Source: Gemmatimonadota bacterium (GTDB lineage: Bacteria > Gemmatimonadota > Gemmatimonadetes > Gemmatimonadales > Gemmatimonadaceae). From it: DNA of 64,000 bases. How positions within the stretch are numbered: the first letter of the stretch is position 1; each line of letters begins with the position of its first letter. Shown piece after piece: positions 35,722 through 44,548 of the stretch. A model generated the notes under the pieces. That model searched no databases and was not told the origin of the DNA. It was given only the letters and a program-made list of their open reading frames with translations. The position numbers and the translations under genes were made by a program. Location: positions 1-64,000 of the forward strand of contig JAIOPJ010000055.1 in NCBI GenBank assembly GCA_021413975.1. Direction: 5' to 3'.

Positions 35722-37710
35722 TCAGCGTGCCCGCGCGAACCGGATGTCCCGCGCCCGCCCATTGCCGGCGTAGAACGCGATCACCTGCCCATTCCGGTCC
35801 CGCTCGAACACCAGCGTCACGTCGGCCGCGCCGCCGGTCCCGGTGAATGCGTCCTTCGCGTCAGGCACGATCGGTCCCGCGTCCGTCCGGCGGTTCGCGA
35901 CCATCAGCTTCCCGTCCTTCACCGAGATCTCGTAGAAGGTCTCGAGCTCCTCGCTGAAGTACCGGCCCGCATACGCCGCCAGCTCCGCGACCGTAGGGGC
36001 CCAGGGCTTCTCGGCCTCCCCGTCGAGCCGGGTCGCCTTCTGGTCGCCGTTCTGATGCAACGTCATCCCCGTGACCTTTCCCTGCGCGTCGCGGTGGAAG
36101 GTCACGGAGGCCTGCACCACACGGATCGCGAAGGTCGAGTCCGACGTCGGGTGGATCCGGAAGGCCGACTGCCCGGTGGCCTGCGCCATGAGCGAATCCG
36201 CCGACCGCGTGAACGTGAGGACGAACTGCGGCGCCGCGTCGAGCGCGTAGCGTCCCACGAACTGGTCGAACCGCTTCACGTCGTATGAGGCCACGTCGAA
36301 CGCGGCAGCCGCCGCGGCCGTCACCGGCGGCGTGAGCTCGGGGAAGAAGGCCTTCGCGATCCGGAACGCGAGGCCCGAGTCGAATCCTCCGTCGTTGCTC
36401 TGCACCGTGACGCCGGCGTCGATCGCGGGATAGTACGCCAGCATCGAGCGGTGCGAGACATCCGCCCCGCCATGATGGACGCGCTTGAGCGGCCCCTGCG
36501 TGTCGATGAACAACCCGAACCCGTACCCCGTGGACTTGCCGTTCGTGAGCGTGAACGGTGTCATCATCTGCGCGATCGCCTGTGCGCTCCCCACGCGGGG
36601 GCGCGCGTAGTTCTCGACCCACTTCTGCAGGTCGCCGACCGTGGTGTAGATGCCACCGGCACCCATCGACGACGCGAGATCTCCGAGGTCGCGCCACTCG
36701 CCGGTGGCCGAGCGCGAGTACCCGACCGTCGCGCCGCGCACCGTGGCATGACGGTCGGCGCGCACGACCGTGCGCGTCATCCCGAGCGGACCGAAGACGC
36801 GCTGCGCCATGAACTCGGGGAAGGGTCGCCCGGCCACGCGTTCCACCAGCATCGACAACAGCGCGAACGCCGTGTTGTTGTAGTTGAACTCGGCCCCCGG
36901 GGCATTCTGCAGGGAGGGTTGGCGCTGGATGAGCCCGATCATCTCCTCGCGGCTCACGAAGTCCCCCTCATCCAATCGCCGCGCGGCGAGGATCAGCGCG
37001 TTGTAGACCTCGCGGTATCCCGAGGTGTGCGTGAGCAGGTTGCGCACGGTGACCCGCTGTCCGAGGTCAGGGAGCTCCGGGAAGTACTTCCGCACGTCGT
37101 CGTCGAGCGAGACCTTGCCGTCGTCCACGAGCAGCATCACCGCGAAGGCGGTGAACTGCTTGGAGGTCGAACCGATGTTGGTCGGCGTGGTGGCCGTGAA
37201 GGGGATGTCGTAGGCGAGGTTCGCCATCCCGACGCCCTTGGCGAGGAGCGTGCGACCGCCCCGCCAGACCGCGACCGCCGCTCCCGGGCCATCGCGCCGG
37301 TCCCACGGGGCGAGGAGTTGGTCGACGAGCTTCACGGGATCGGTCGAGAGGGCCTCGCGCGCGACGAGCGTGATAGCGTACTCGCCCGGCACGGAATCCA
37401 CCATGACCACCTGCACCTGATGCGCGCCCTTCGCCCGCGTCTCGAGCTGGAGCCGTTCCACGCCGCGGGGAGCGGCGTTCACGCCGCCGACGGGGCGCCG
37501 ATCGGGACCGAGCACGCGTACCAGCACATTGGTCGAGAGTTGGTCGACCGTGAGACGGATGATCGACCCCGAGTCGGCGTCGACCTGGTAGCGCGCGGTG
37601 TCGCCGCGGGCGAGGGTGGCGCGCACGGCGCGGCCCACGGTGAGCGGAGTCTGCGAGTGCAGCGTGGTCGCGACGGGAAGGAGCGCGAGCGCGAGGAGGG
37701 AAGTGCGCAT
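35722..37710 (-). CDS. Class C beta-lactamase-fold serine hydrolase, exported
   Basis: A 662-residue protein with signal peptide (LLALALLPVATTLHSQ), an N-terminal beta domain (about 25-115, PPC-like: RGDTARYQVDADSGS), then a serine hydrolase domain with SxxK as STSK near residue 182, Tyr-Asn-Asn (FNYNNTAFALL) and HHGG near the end of the fold. A C-terminal region (about 510-660) of DUF3471-like beta repeats follows. These are penicillin-binding-protein-like D-alanyl or ester hydrolases; no evidence that it confers beta-lactam resistance. Large N- and C-terminal additions are typical in this phylum. Confidence 0.87.
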   Translation of the reverse strand: MRTSLLALALLPVATTLHSQTPLTVGRAVRATLARGDTARYQVDADSGSIIRLTVDQLSTNVLVRVLGPDRRPVGGVNAAPRGVERLQLETRAKGAHQVQVVMVDSVPGEYAITLVAREALSTDPVKLVDQLLAPWDRRDGPGAAVAVWRGGRTLLAKGVGMANLAYDIPFTATTPTNIGSTSKQFTAFAVMLLVDDGKVSLDDDVRKYFPELPDLGQRVTVRNLLTHTSGYREVYNALILAARRLDEGDFVSREEMIGLIQRQPSLQNAPGAEFNYNNTAFALLSMLVERVAGRPFPEFMAQRVFGPLGMTRTVVRADRHATVRGATVGYSRSATGEWRDLGDLASSMGAGGIYTTVGDLQKWVENYARPRVGSAQAIAQMMTPFTLTNGKSTGYGFGLFIDTQGPLKRVHHGGADVSHRSMLAYYPAIDAGVTVQSNDGGFDSGLAFRIAKAFFPELTPPVTAAAAAAFDVASYDVKRFDQFVGRYALDAAPQFVLTFTRSADSLMAQATGQSAFRIHPTSDSTFAIRVVQASVTFHRDAQGKVTGMTLHQNGDQKATRLDGEAEKPWAPTVAELAAYAGRYFSEELETFYEISVKDGKLMVANRRTDAGPIVPDAKDAFTGTGGAADVTLVFERDRNGQVIAFYAGNGRARDIRFARAR

Positions 37711-37767
37711 GTCGGGGAGCCTGAGCGGCGTGTGAGGGGCGGCGTGGTGCGGTGACCCTCGGCGAAG

Positions 37768-38391
37768 CTACGCCGCCGGCGCGTGGCCTGCCATCCGGTC
37801 CGCCGCCTCAGGCCGCGCCGAGCGCATCGAGTGTCCCGACGCGAGCGACATCGCAAGGAGGTCCGCACGAAGGTCGAGCGCCAGGAAGGCTTCCAGCACG
37901 TCCGCGTCGAGCCAGGATCCACTCCCGGCGATCATGAGACCCCGCGCCATGTCGCGGTCCATTCCCGCCCGGTATGGCCGGTCCGACGTCAGCGCATCGT
38001 ACACGTCCGCCACCGCGAGCACGCGCGCGAGCCAGGGGATCTCGTCGCCGGCGAGGCGGTCGGGGTACCCGCGACCGTCGGGCCGCTCATGATGCGAGCG
38101 GACGATCGGGAGCACGTCGGCGAACTCCACGAGGGGAGCGAGCAGGTCGAAGCCGGCCCCGGGGTGCCGCTCCACGATACGGCGTTCGACCGCCGTCAGT
38201 CGGCCACGCTTGTCGAGGATCGCGGTCGGAACGGCCAGCTTGCCGATGTCGTGCACCATGCCGCCGCGATAGAGCCGGTCGAGTTGCGTCGAGTCCAGCT
38301 GGAGCTGCCGGCCGATCGCGATGGCCAGATGCGTGACGCGCTCGGAGTGACCGGCGGTCCAGGGCGATTTGGCGTCGATCGTGCTGAACAT
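37768..38391 (-). CDS. Stand-alone HD-GYP phosphodiesterase, paralogue of the 32999 gene
   Basis: A 207-residue protein that is only the HD-GYP domain: HSERVTHLAIAIGRQLQL, MVHDIGK, SHHERPDGRGYPDRLAG and ADVYDALTSDRPYR. A good ribosome site (AAGGAG) precedes the ATG at 38391. It is very similar to the C-terminal domain of the membrane HD-GYP protein 3 kb away, so it likely arose by partial duplication. Predicted to hydrolyse c-di-GMP in the cytoplasm without its own sensor domain. Confidence 0.9.
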   Translation of the reverse strand: MFSTIDAKSPWTAGHSERVTHLAIAIGRQLQLDSTQLDRLYRGGMVHDIGKLAVPTAILDKRGRLTAVERRIVERHPGAGFDLLAPLVEFADVLPIVRSHHERPDGRGYPDRLAGDEIPWLARVLAVADVYDALTSDRPYRAGMDRDMARGLMIAGSGSWLDADVLEAFLALDLRADLLAMSLASGHSMRSARPEAADRMAGHAPAA

Positions 38392-38736
38392 GAGCTGGCT
38401 CCTTGCGGTGGGACGGCGATTCCGGATCGGCCCTCGCTGAGGAACGCCTCGCGATGTGCCTGACTTCCACCTGCTAGAGCAAGCGCCATTCCCGCCGCGC
38501 GCCGGCGCAACATCTTCTGCAAGTGCTGGTGTCAGAACGTGTTACCTGACCGCGCGGGTCTTCGCCTGAGCGGGCTCGCCGGAACAGGGCGGTACAACGG
38601 CATATCGAATCGATGCGGGTGCGTTGGCGGTCGACCGGCCCCGCGTCGGACCGGCCATTCGAGAGGTCGTGCAATCGAACGGGCCGGCGATCCCAGTGGG
38701 ATCGCCGGCCCGTTCGCCCTGCAGGAGCGCGCGATC
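38392..38736. other. 345-base gap before the 38737 lipoprotein gene end
   Basis: No gene recognised. The HD-GYP gene promoter should lie in its right part (minus strand); no clear -35/-10 is seen. The left part holds the strong perfect hairpin described separately at 38676-38716. Confidence 0.6.
38676..38716 (-). terminator. Perfect 19-bp inverted repeat, probable terminator
   Basis: CGAACGGGCCGGCGATCCC at 38676-38694, a 3-base AGT loop, and its exact complement at 38698-38716. It lies about 20 bases after the stop of the minus-strand lipoprotein gene, so it likely ends that transcript. There is no long U-run, only a few T after the stem on the minus strand. Strength of the stem is unusual for the window. 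Confidence 0.6.
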
Positions 38737-39510
38737 TCAGCCGTCGCGCTCGTCCCCATCCCGGTCCTTGTCCTCGAACGCCTTCACCGAGTTCTTGATG
38801 TTGTTCTCCACCACGCTCTTGTTCGCGCCGCCGCTGCCGGCCGTCGTCGGATCGATCAGCGGGCCGGTCGCGCCGTTCCGGAACCAGATCGAGAGATCGA
38901 TCCGGACCGTGAGATTCGTCGCCGTGGTCGCGTCGACCACGAGGTTCGGCGTGAGCGTCTGCTCGGCATGGAAGTTCACGTCGGAGAGATAGGTGAAGGC
39001 CGTGCCATTGTAGAAGCCGGTCACGCGGATGCTCTGCCGCGCCGGCCAGGTGGGATTCGCGACGAGGAAGGCGGCGTCGCCCACGTCATCGCTGACCTTG
39101 TGCACCTTGAGCCGCATCGACGAGTACGTGCCGGCGGGGACGTCGACGGTGAGCACCTGCGTCGAGGCCTGCGCGAGCGGCAACACCACGAGCTGTGCGT
39201 TCGTGCTGAACGACTCGCAGTCATCGGTCGACGCCGAGGAGTCGCAACTGGTGATGCCCACCCGCCGCAGCTCGATCTCCCGGGCGACCACTTCGACCTT
39301 GGTGATGACGAGCGTGTTGGTGCCATCCGTGACCGAGAGCGAGTCGCCGACCGCGTTCGCCGTCTGCGCCATGAAGCCGGCGGCGACGCCGGCCGGGCGC
39401 ACGCCCGAGAACGAGAGTCCGACCCGGGTACCGCTGGGAGCGGTCGAGCTGTCGCACGCGGCGGTCGTGACGAGAAGGACGCACCCTGCGAGGAATCGCT
39501 TGGCGGACAT
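38737..39510 (-). CDS. DUF4382-like lipoprotein
   Basis: A 257-residue lipoprotein with signal ending TTAAC (lipobox; Cys about residue 19). The mature domain contains TLVITKVEVVAREIELRRVG, TVDVPAGTYSSMRLKVHKV and FNGTAFTYLSDV, fitting the DUF4382-type beta domain that often carries a Ca-binding or unknown role. It ends in an acidic/charged tail (KAFEDKDRDGDERDG). A perfect AGGAGG ribosome site lies before ATG 39510. Function unknown. Confidence 0.7.
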   Translation of the reverse strand: MSAKRFLAGCVLLVTTAACDSSTAPSGTRVGLSFSGVRPAGVAAGFMAQTANAVGDSLSVTDGTNTLVITKVEVVAREIELRRVGITSCDSSASTDDCESFSTNAQLVVLPLAQASTQVLTVDVPAGTYSSMRLKVHKVSDDVGDAAFLVANPTWPARQSIRVTGFYNGTAFTYLSDVNFHAEQTLTPNLVVDATTATNLTVRIDLSIWFRNGATGPLIDPTTAGSGGANKSVVENNIKNSVKAFEDKDRDGDERDG

Positions 39511-39864
39511 GTACTGCCTCCTATTGCTTGGGCGGCGATTCGCGATCGACCGCCACTGGTGGACTGCGTTGAGCTGAGTGACCTGCCCCCTCCTTAAGGC
39601 AAGGGGCGTACCCATCTCGTCCGCAGTCCGTGTTGCCAAGGTAAGTACATGTATTGAATGGAGTTAGGGCAGAGAAGTCCCGCGCCATCGTTCGACGATT
39701 CTGGATTGCCCTGGTACATCCATGTATCGTTTCGATGCAGCCCGGCTGATGCGATCGGCGCACTGGACTTTGCCACCGCAGGGATCCACCCGGAGGCGAC
39801 GTGACGTCGCTCGTCACGCGATGGTCGAGGACTCTCGCATTCGTCGCCTTCGCGCCGTGCTCGC
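39511..39864. other. 354-base gap upstream of the lipoprotein gene
   Basis: This region contains the promoter side of the minus-strand lipoprotein gene. I see AGGAGG just upstream of its start and AT-richer patches (around 39650 and 39720) but no promoter that I would call. Open frames here lack codon features of genes. No hairpin stands out. Confidence 0.5.
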
Positions 39865-40776
39865 TCAGGCCGGGGAGAGCGACCGCGTTCCGAACCAGCG
39901 CACCTTGTATCGACAGGCCGCTCGCGTCGCGACCGTCGTCCGATCAAGCGTCACCAGGGCGTCGAAGCCCTGCGCGCCGAACCGGCCCGCGATCGACATG
40001 ACGTAGCGGTGGCCGTCGTCGAAGCTGCGCGTGATCGGCGTGGTGGCGAAGCTGCCGTCGTCCTTCACCGTGCCGGGATAGTCCGTGCCGGCATGAACGA
40101 GGTGGATGACCCCGCTCGACCGATCGTGGGTCACGACCGTCGGCATGTCCATCACCGTGACAGGGCCGCACGCATTCTCCGTGACGCGCACGCCGGTGGC
40201 GTAGGTGCCCGCGAAACCGGTCGCTCGTGCGCCTGTCGGGAGCGCCGGTACTGGTCGAGCTTCGTTCCGGGGCGACGGCCGCTGCGTGCGCCGAGCGCGA
40301 TCGAGTGAATCGACCAGCGCATGCACCCGCGCCCTGATCGCGTCGCGGCTCGCCTCGAACTGCTGACTGGCAGGGGGCAACGAATCCCAGCGAGCCCGCG
40401 GCGCACGCGCCCCCGCGACCACCGCGCCAGCCAGGTCGAACGAGACGACGAAGCTCGCCGCCGCGAGATCCTGCGCCGCCAGGGCCCGCGGCGTGAAGCT
40501 GCCGGGCATCAAGTCGCTTGCGCTCAGTTTCGCGAGCATCCAGGGTGGCACGGCGGAATCGATCGCGGTGCCGCGCGACTCGGCCCGCATCGGAAGGCCG
40601 ATCTGCGCCGCATACTCGTCGAACAGCAGCTTGGCCAGCAGGCTCTTGACCGTGCCGTGCTCGCAGATGAACAGCACCGTGCCTTGTGGCGCGGGCGCGG
40701 CTCGCGGTTGCGCATCGAGCGACGCGGGGAAGAGCGCGATCGTCAGGGCGAGCCCGAGCTCTCGTGCGGATATCAT
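39865..40776 (-). CDS. Exported LMW phosphatase/arsenate reductase-like protein
   Basis: A 303-residue protein with signal peptide (LTIALFPASLDAQ). The N-terminal domain resembles the low-molecular-weight phosphotyrosine phosphatase/ArsC fold: VLFICEHGTVKSLLAKLLF carries a P-loop Cys (C-E-H-G-T-V-K), where the usual final Arg is Lys. A general-acid Asp is not certain. The C-terminal half (about 200-303) is a beta-rich extra domain. Being exported is odd for this fold, which is normally cytoplasmic. Function is unknown; phosphatase, arsenate reduction or only binding are all possible. ATG 40776 is selected; upstream codons are unlikely. Confidence 0.6.
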   Translation of the reverse strand: MISARELGLALTIALFPASLDAQPRAAPAPQGTVLFICEHGTVKSLLAKLLFDEYAAQIGLPMRAESRGTAIDSAVPPWMLAKLSASDLMPGSFTPRALAAQDLAAASFVVSFDLAGAVVAGARAPRARWDSLPPASQQFEASRDAIRARVHALVDSLDRARRTQRPSPRNEARPVPALPTGARATGFAGTYATGVRVTENACGPVTVMDMPTVVTHDRSSGVIHLVHAGTDYPGTVKDDGSFATTPITRSFDDGHRYVMSIAGRFGAQGFDALVTLDRTTVATRAACRYKVRWFGTRSLSPA

Positions 40777-40891
40777 GCCGATCCCTCCCGGTGTGACAAG
40801 ACCCCGGCGCACAATCTACGGTCGCGGGGGACCGGTCCGCGAGCAGGCGTGGCGCCCGAACGCTCGGGCGCCGATCCTCGTATCATTCGAC

Positions 40892-41677
40892 ATGACCACC
40901 ATCAAGCGTCTTCCGCTGGCCGCCGCCGTCGCGCTCGTATGCAGCACGGCCGGTGCCCAGGAGAACTACGAGATCCAGGTGTACCCCTCGGCCACGGCCG
41001 CGCCGCACACCACGCTCTTCGAGCTGCATTCGAACTGGACAGGCTCCGGCACGCGAACGAGCTCCGGTTCCGTGCTCCCGAGCCACCATGCCCTGCACGA
41101 GACGCTCGAGATCACTCACGGGTTCTCGGAGATCTTCGAAGTCGGCTTCTACCTGTTCGGGAGCCGCAACACCGGCGAAGGGTTCCAGTTCGTCGGCACG
41201 CATATCCGGCCCCGCGTTCGGGCGCCCGACTCCTGGGGCTTGCCGGTGGGTCTCTCGCTCTCGACCGAACTCGGCCCCACGGGCAAGCAGTTCGACGCGA
41301 ACGCGTGGGGGATCGAACTCCGTCCGATCGTGGACCAGCAGATCGGCGCGCTGTACTGGGCGTTCAATCCCAATCTCGAGTGGGCGCTCAAGGGGCCCGA
41401 CGCCGGACAGGGGATCGACGGCATGACGCTCAATCCGAGTCTCAAGTTCGCGTGGCGGGTCACGGGGAAGTACGCCGCCGGGATCGAGTACTACGGCAGC
41501 ACGGGCACGCTCACCCGCATGGCACCGGCGCAATCGCAGCTGCACATGCTCTATCCGACGCTGGACTTCTATCTCGCGCCGGAATGGGAACTCAACGTCG
41601 GCTACGGCGTGCGCATCGCCGGGCGCGGGGACGAGAACATCATGAAGGTCATCTTCGGGCGACGGTTGGATTTCTGA
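40892..41677 (+). CDS. Outer-membrane beta-barrel protein
   Basis: A 261-residue protein with signal peptide (LPLAAAVALVCSTAGAQ), then a barrel pattern of paired aromatic-ended strands with GFYLFGSRN, PVGLSLSTELGPTGKQF, NPNLEWALKGPD, AGIEYYGSTG and VIFGRRLDF at the end. Looks like an uncharacterised barrel of the MetA/porin kind. No substrate is implied. It is 21 bases before the Fpg gene, possibly co-transcribed. Confidence 0.7.
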   Translation: MTTIKRLPLAAAVALVCSTAGAQENYEIQVYPSATAAPHTTLFELHSNWTGSGTRTSSGSVLPSHHALHETLEITHGFSEIFEVGFYLFGSRNTGEGFQFVGTHIRPRVRAPDSWGLPVGLSLSTELGPTGKQFDANAWGIELRPIVDQQIGALYWAFNPNLEWALKGPDAGQGIDGMTLNPSLKFAWRVTGKYAAGIEYYGSTGTLTRMAPAQSQLHMLYPTLDFYLAPEWELNVGYGVRIAGRGDENIMKVIFGRRLDF

Positions 41678-41698
41678 GCACGGCGCGGGCTTCGGAGC

Positions 41699-42583
41699 GT
41701 GCCGGAACTCCCTGACATCGTCGTCTACGTCGAGGCGCTCGAGCGCCACGTCGTGGGCCACGCGCCGACCGCGATCCGGGTCTCGAGTCCGTTCCTCCTG
41801 CGCTCGGTCGAACCCCCGCTCTCCGCCTTCGTCGGCGCGCCGATCGAACGGATCGATCGGCTGGGGAAGCGGATCGTGCTCGGCTTCACGGGCGACCGCT
41901 CGCTCGTGCTGCACCTGATGATCGCCGGCCGGCTCCGTTGGCGCGCGCCGGGGAAGAAGGTGGCGGGCCGCGGCCCGCTGGCGACCTTCGAGTTCGCCCA
42001 CGGTGCGCTCAGCCTCACCGAGGCGGGGACCAAGCGCCGCGCCTCGCTCACGGCGGTGCAGGGACGTGCCGCGCTCGCGGCGATCGACCGCGGCGGCACC
42101 GAGCCACTGACGGCCACGGCGGCCGAGTTCGCGGCGCGGCTGCGAAGCGAGAACCACACGCTCAGGCGGACGCTCACCGATCCCCGGCTCTTCAGCGGCA
42201 TCGGCAACGCGTACTCCGACGAGATCCTGCACGCGGCGCGCCTGTCGCCGCTCAAGCTCACGTCGCGGCTCACCGACGAGGAGGCGGAGCGACTGCACCA
42301 GGCGACGGTCACGACGCTCTCCTGGTGGATAGCTCACCTGCGCCGCGAGGTGGGGAACGGCTTCCCCGAGACGGTGACCGCGTTCCGCCCCGAGATGAAG
42401 GTGCACGGACGGTTCGGCGAACCCTGTCCCGACTGCGGCGCGCCGGTGCAGCGGATCCGCTACGCGGACAACGAGACGAACTACTGCGCGCGTTGCCAGA
42501 CCGAGGGACGCCGGCTCGCGGATCGGGCGCTGTCGCGCCTGCTCAAGGAGGACTGGCCGCGGTCGATCGACGAGGTGGAGTGA
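41699..42583 (+). CDS. mutM: Formamidopyrimidine-DNA glycosylase/endonuclease VIII-like
   Basis: A 294-residue DNA repair enzyme starting at GTG as (M)PELPD, with the catalytic Pro2 and Glu3, a conserved Lys in LGKRIVL (near residue 57), an H2TH region (LTDPRLFSGIGNAYSDEIL) and a C-terminal zinc finger CPDCGAPVQ...CARCQ. It excises oxidised purines or pyrimidines and cuts at the abasic site. Very early PELPD (not PELPE) and length are acceptable. Whether Fpg or Nei subfamily is not settled here. Confidence 0.85.
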   Translation: MPELPDIVVYVEALERHVVGHAPTAIRVSSPFLLRSVEPPLSAFVGAPIERIDRLGKRIVLGFTGDRSLVLHLMIAGRLRWRAPGKKVAGRGPLATFEFAHGALSLTEAGTKRRASLTAVQGRAALAAIDRGGTEPLTATAAEFAARLRSENHTLRRTLTDPRLFSGIGNAYSDEILHAARLSPLKLTSRLTDEEAERLHQATVTTLSWWIAHLRREVGNGFPETVTAFRPEMKVHGRFGEPCPDCGAPVQRIRYADNETNYCARCQTEGRRLADRALSRLLKEDWPRSIDEVE

Positions 42584-42667
42584 GTCACTCGTCGGCGAGC
42601 GCCGGAATTGGCGTGCCGCTCCTCCGGCGTCGATATTGACCACTCTCTCTTCCGACCCGAGGACTTC

Positions 42668-44056
42668 GTGAGCGCGACGTACCCGTCCCCCTTCCGCATC
42701 GCCGTCGCCGCCGCGCTCTTCGCTGCGTCCATCGCGTCCCCAGTCGCCGCCCAGTCCCTCGACGCGATCCCGGCCAAGTACCGCGACATCGCCAACCGCA
42801 TCATCGCCGCGGCCGAGGCCGACTCCACCGGCGCGTGGGATCGCATCGCCGAACTCACCGATCGTTTCGGCCACCGTCTCTCGGGTTCGCTCGCGCTGGA
42901 ACAGGCGATCACCTGGACCGCGGCCACCATGCAGCGCGACGGCCTGGCCAACGTCCGCACCGAGCGCGTGATGGTGCCGCACTGGGTGCGTGGCGACGAA
43001 TCGCTCGAACTCGTCTCGCCGCGGCGCCAGCGACTCCCCATGCTCGGACTCGGCGGCAGCATCGCCACCCCCTCGAACGGCATCACGGCCGAGGTGATCG
43101 TGGTGGCCAGTTTCGAGGAACTCACGGCGCGCGCCGCCGAAGCGAAGGGCAGGATCGTGCTCTACGACGCCGAGTGGCGCGACTACGGCTACAATGGCGC
43201 GTTCCGGCGTCAGGGCGCGATCGCCGCGGCCAAGGTCGGTGCGGTGGCATCGCTCGCGCGCGCGGCGGGCCCCTACGGCATGCGCACGCCGCACACCGGG
43301 AGCATGAGCTACGACTCCACCGTCACCCGTATCCCCCATGCGAGCGTGGCGGCCGAGGATGCGATGATGATCCGCCGCATGATCGCGCGCGGCGAGACGG
43401 TCAGGGTCACGCTCAAGATGAACGCGCAGACCCTTCCCGACGCCGAGAGTCGCAACGTCATGGGCGAACTGCGAGGCCGTGAGCGGCCCGACGAGATCGT
43501 GGTGATGGGCGGCCACATCGATTCATGGGACGTCGGCCAGGGCGCCATGGACGACGCCGGCGGCGTGGTCGTCGCCTGGGAGGCGATTCGGCTCCTCAAG
43601 CGGCTCGGTCTCACGCCGCGCCGCACCATCCGTGCGGTGGGGTGGACCAACGAGGAGAATGGCGGGCGCGGTGGCGCGGCGTACAAGGAGATGCACCAGC
43701 ACGAGGTGCATCAGCTCGCGATCGAGTCCGACGGCGGGGTGTTCGCGCCCCTCGGCTTCGGTTTCACGGGACCGCCGGCTGCGCGCGCCGCGGTCGAGGC
43801 GATCGCGACCTTGCTCGTTCCCATCGGGGCGGGGAAGATCGAAGCGTCAGGCGGCGGTGCCGACATCGGACCGATCATGTCGACCGGTGTGCCCGGGATG
43901 GGTCTCAACGTCGATGGTTCGCGCTACTTCTGGTTCCATCACACGGACGCGGACACGCCGGACAAGCTGGATCCGAAGGAAGTGCGGCGTGTCGTGGCGG
44001 CGATGGCGGTGATGGCGTTCATCGCGGCGGACCTGGAGCGGTCACTGCGGCCGTAG
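42668..44056 (+). CDS. M28 family peptidase, exported
   Basis: A 462-residue exported metallopeptidase, signal about 1-28 (IAVAAALFAASIASPVAAQ). A PA-type insertion occupies about 120-250. The dinuclear-zinc site is visible: GGHIDSWDVGQGAMDDAGG (His near residue 283, Asp), NEENGGRGG (Glu pair), ESDGG (Asp) and FHHTDADT (His). It resembles glutamate carboxypeptidase Q/aminopeptidase. It starts with GTG at 42668; its 3' end overlaps the convergent CcdC-like gene by 15 bases. Confidence 0.85.
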   Translation: MSATYPSPFRIAVAAALFAASIASPVAAQSLDAIPAKYRDIANRIIAAAEADSTGAWDRIAELTDRFGHRLSGSLALEQAITWTAATMQRDGLANVRTERVMVPHWVRGDESLELVSPRRQRLPMLGLGGSIATPSNGITAEVIVVASFEELTARAAEAKGRIVLYDAEWRDYGYNGAFRRQGAIAAAKVGAVASLARAAGPYGMRTPHTGSMSYDSTVTRIPHASVAAEDAMMIRRMIARGETVRVTLKMNAQTLPDAESRNVMGELRGRERPDEIVVMGGHIDSWDVGQGAMDDAGGVVVAWEAIRLLKRLGLTPRRTIRAVGWTNEENGGRGGAAYKEMHQHEVHQLAIESDGGVFAPLGFGFTGPPAARAAVEAIATLLVPIGAGKIEASGGGADIGPIMSTGVPGMGLNVDGSRYFWFHHTDADTPDKLDPKEVRRVVAAMAVMAFIAADLERSLRP

Positions 44057-44548
44057 CGCGTCCAGCATCGCCCGCAGGCCCAGGTACAGGGACGTGCGCC
44101 AGCGCACGATCATGCCGAAGGCCATGAGGTAGAACAGCGCTGCCGTCTGCAGCGGTGAGATCAGGTGGCCGATGTAGTCGTGCAGCGCCAGGCGCAGCGC
44201 GAGCAGGCCGAGCAGGATCCACAGGAAGGCGCGCGAGCGCCGCATGTAGATCACGCCGTCGCGTGCCTCGAGGCGGGACGACCGCAGCAGCGGCCAGGAG
44301 AGCACGAGGAGCCCGAAGAGCAGGGCCCCCGCCGCCCAGGACCAAGGGATGCGCGTCATGGGCGCGAGGAACATGAGGAACCCGGTGCTCATCGCCACCG
44401 GGGGGATGAGCACGGCACGGACCGTGAGGGGCACGCGCGTCTCGTGCACCCGCCAGAAGAGGAGCGCGATGCCGCCGAACACCGGACCGACCCGGAGGGC
44501 GGGCCGCAGGAACCATTCGTAGCGAGCGTAGAGTTCGGGGAGGCTCAT
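44042..44548 (-). CDS. CcdC-like (DUF1453) membrane protein
   Basis: A 168-residue integral membrane protein with five or so helices. C-terminal segments RRSRAFLWILLGLLALRLAL and LAFGMIVRWRTSLYLGLRAM-like order match CcdC/DUF1453 (R-S-x-A-F, then A-F-G-M-I-x-x-W-R). In Gram-positives CcdC is linked to cytochrome c maturation; here no other such gene is nearby. ATG 44548 overlaps the stop of the phosphoesterase gene (ATGA). The start is chosen by that overlap; a longer frame is in the wrong gene. Confidence 0.7.
   Translation of the reverse strand: MSLPELYARYEWFLRPALRVGPVFGGIALLFWRVHETRVPLTVRAVLIPPVAMSTGFLMFLAPMTRIPWSWAAGALLFGLLVLSWPLLRSSRLEARDGVIYMRRSRAFLWILLGLLALRLALHDYIGHLISPLQTAALFYLMAFGMIVRWRTSLYLGLRAMLDALRPQ

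Noticed and set aside
35722-37710. Beta-lactam resistance gene.
   Set aside because: The class C fold has large N- and C-terminal additions and such proteins are usually esterases or peptidases; no evidence for resistance.
39600-39660. A sigma-54 type promoter (TTGGCAAC...ACTGC) on the minus strand.
   Set aside because: GG/GC spacing is wrong by one base and flanking bases do not match the consensus.
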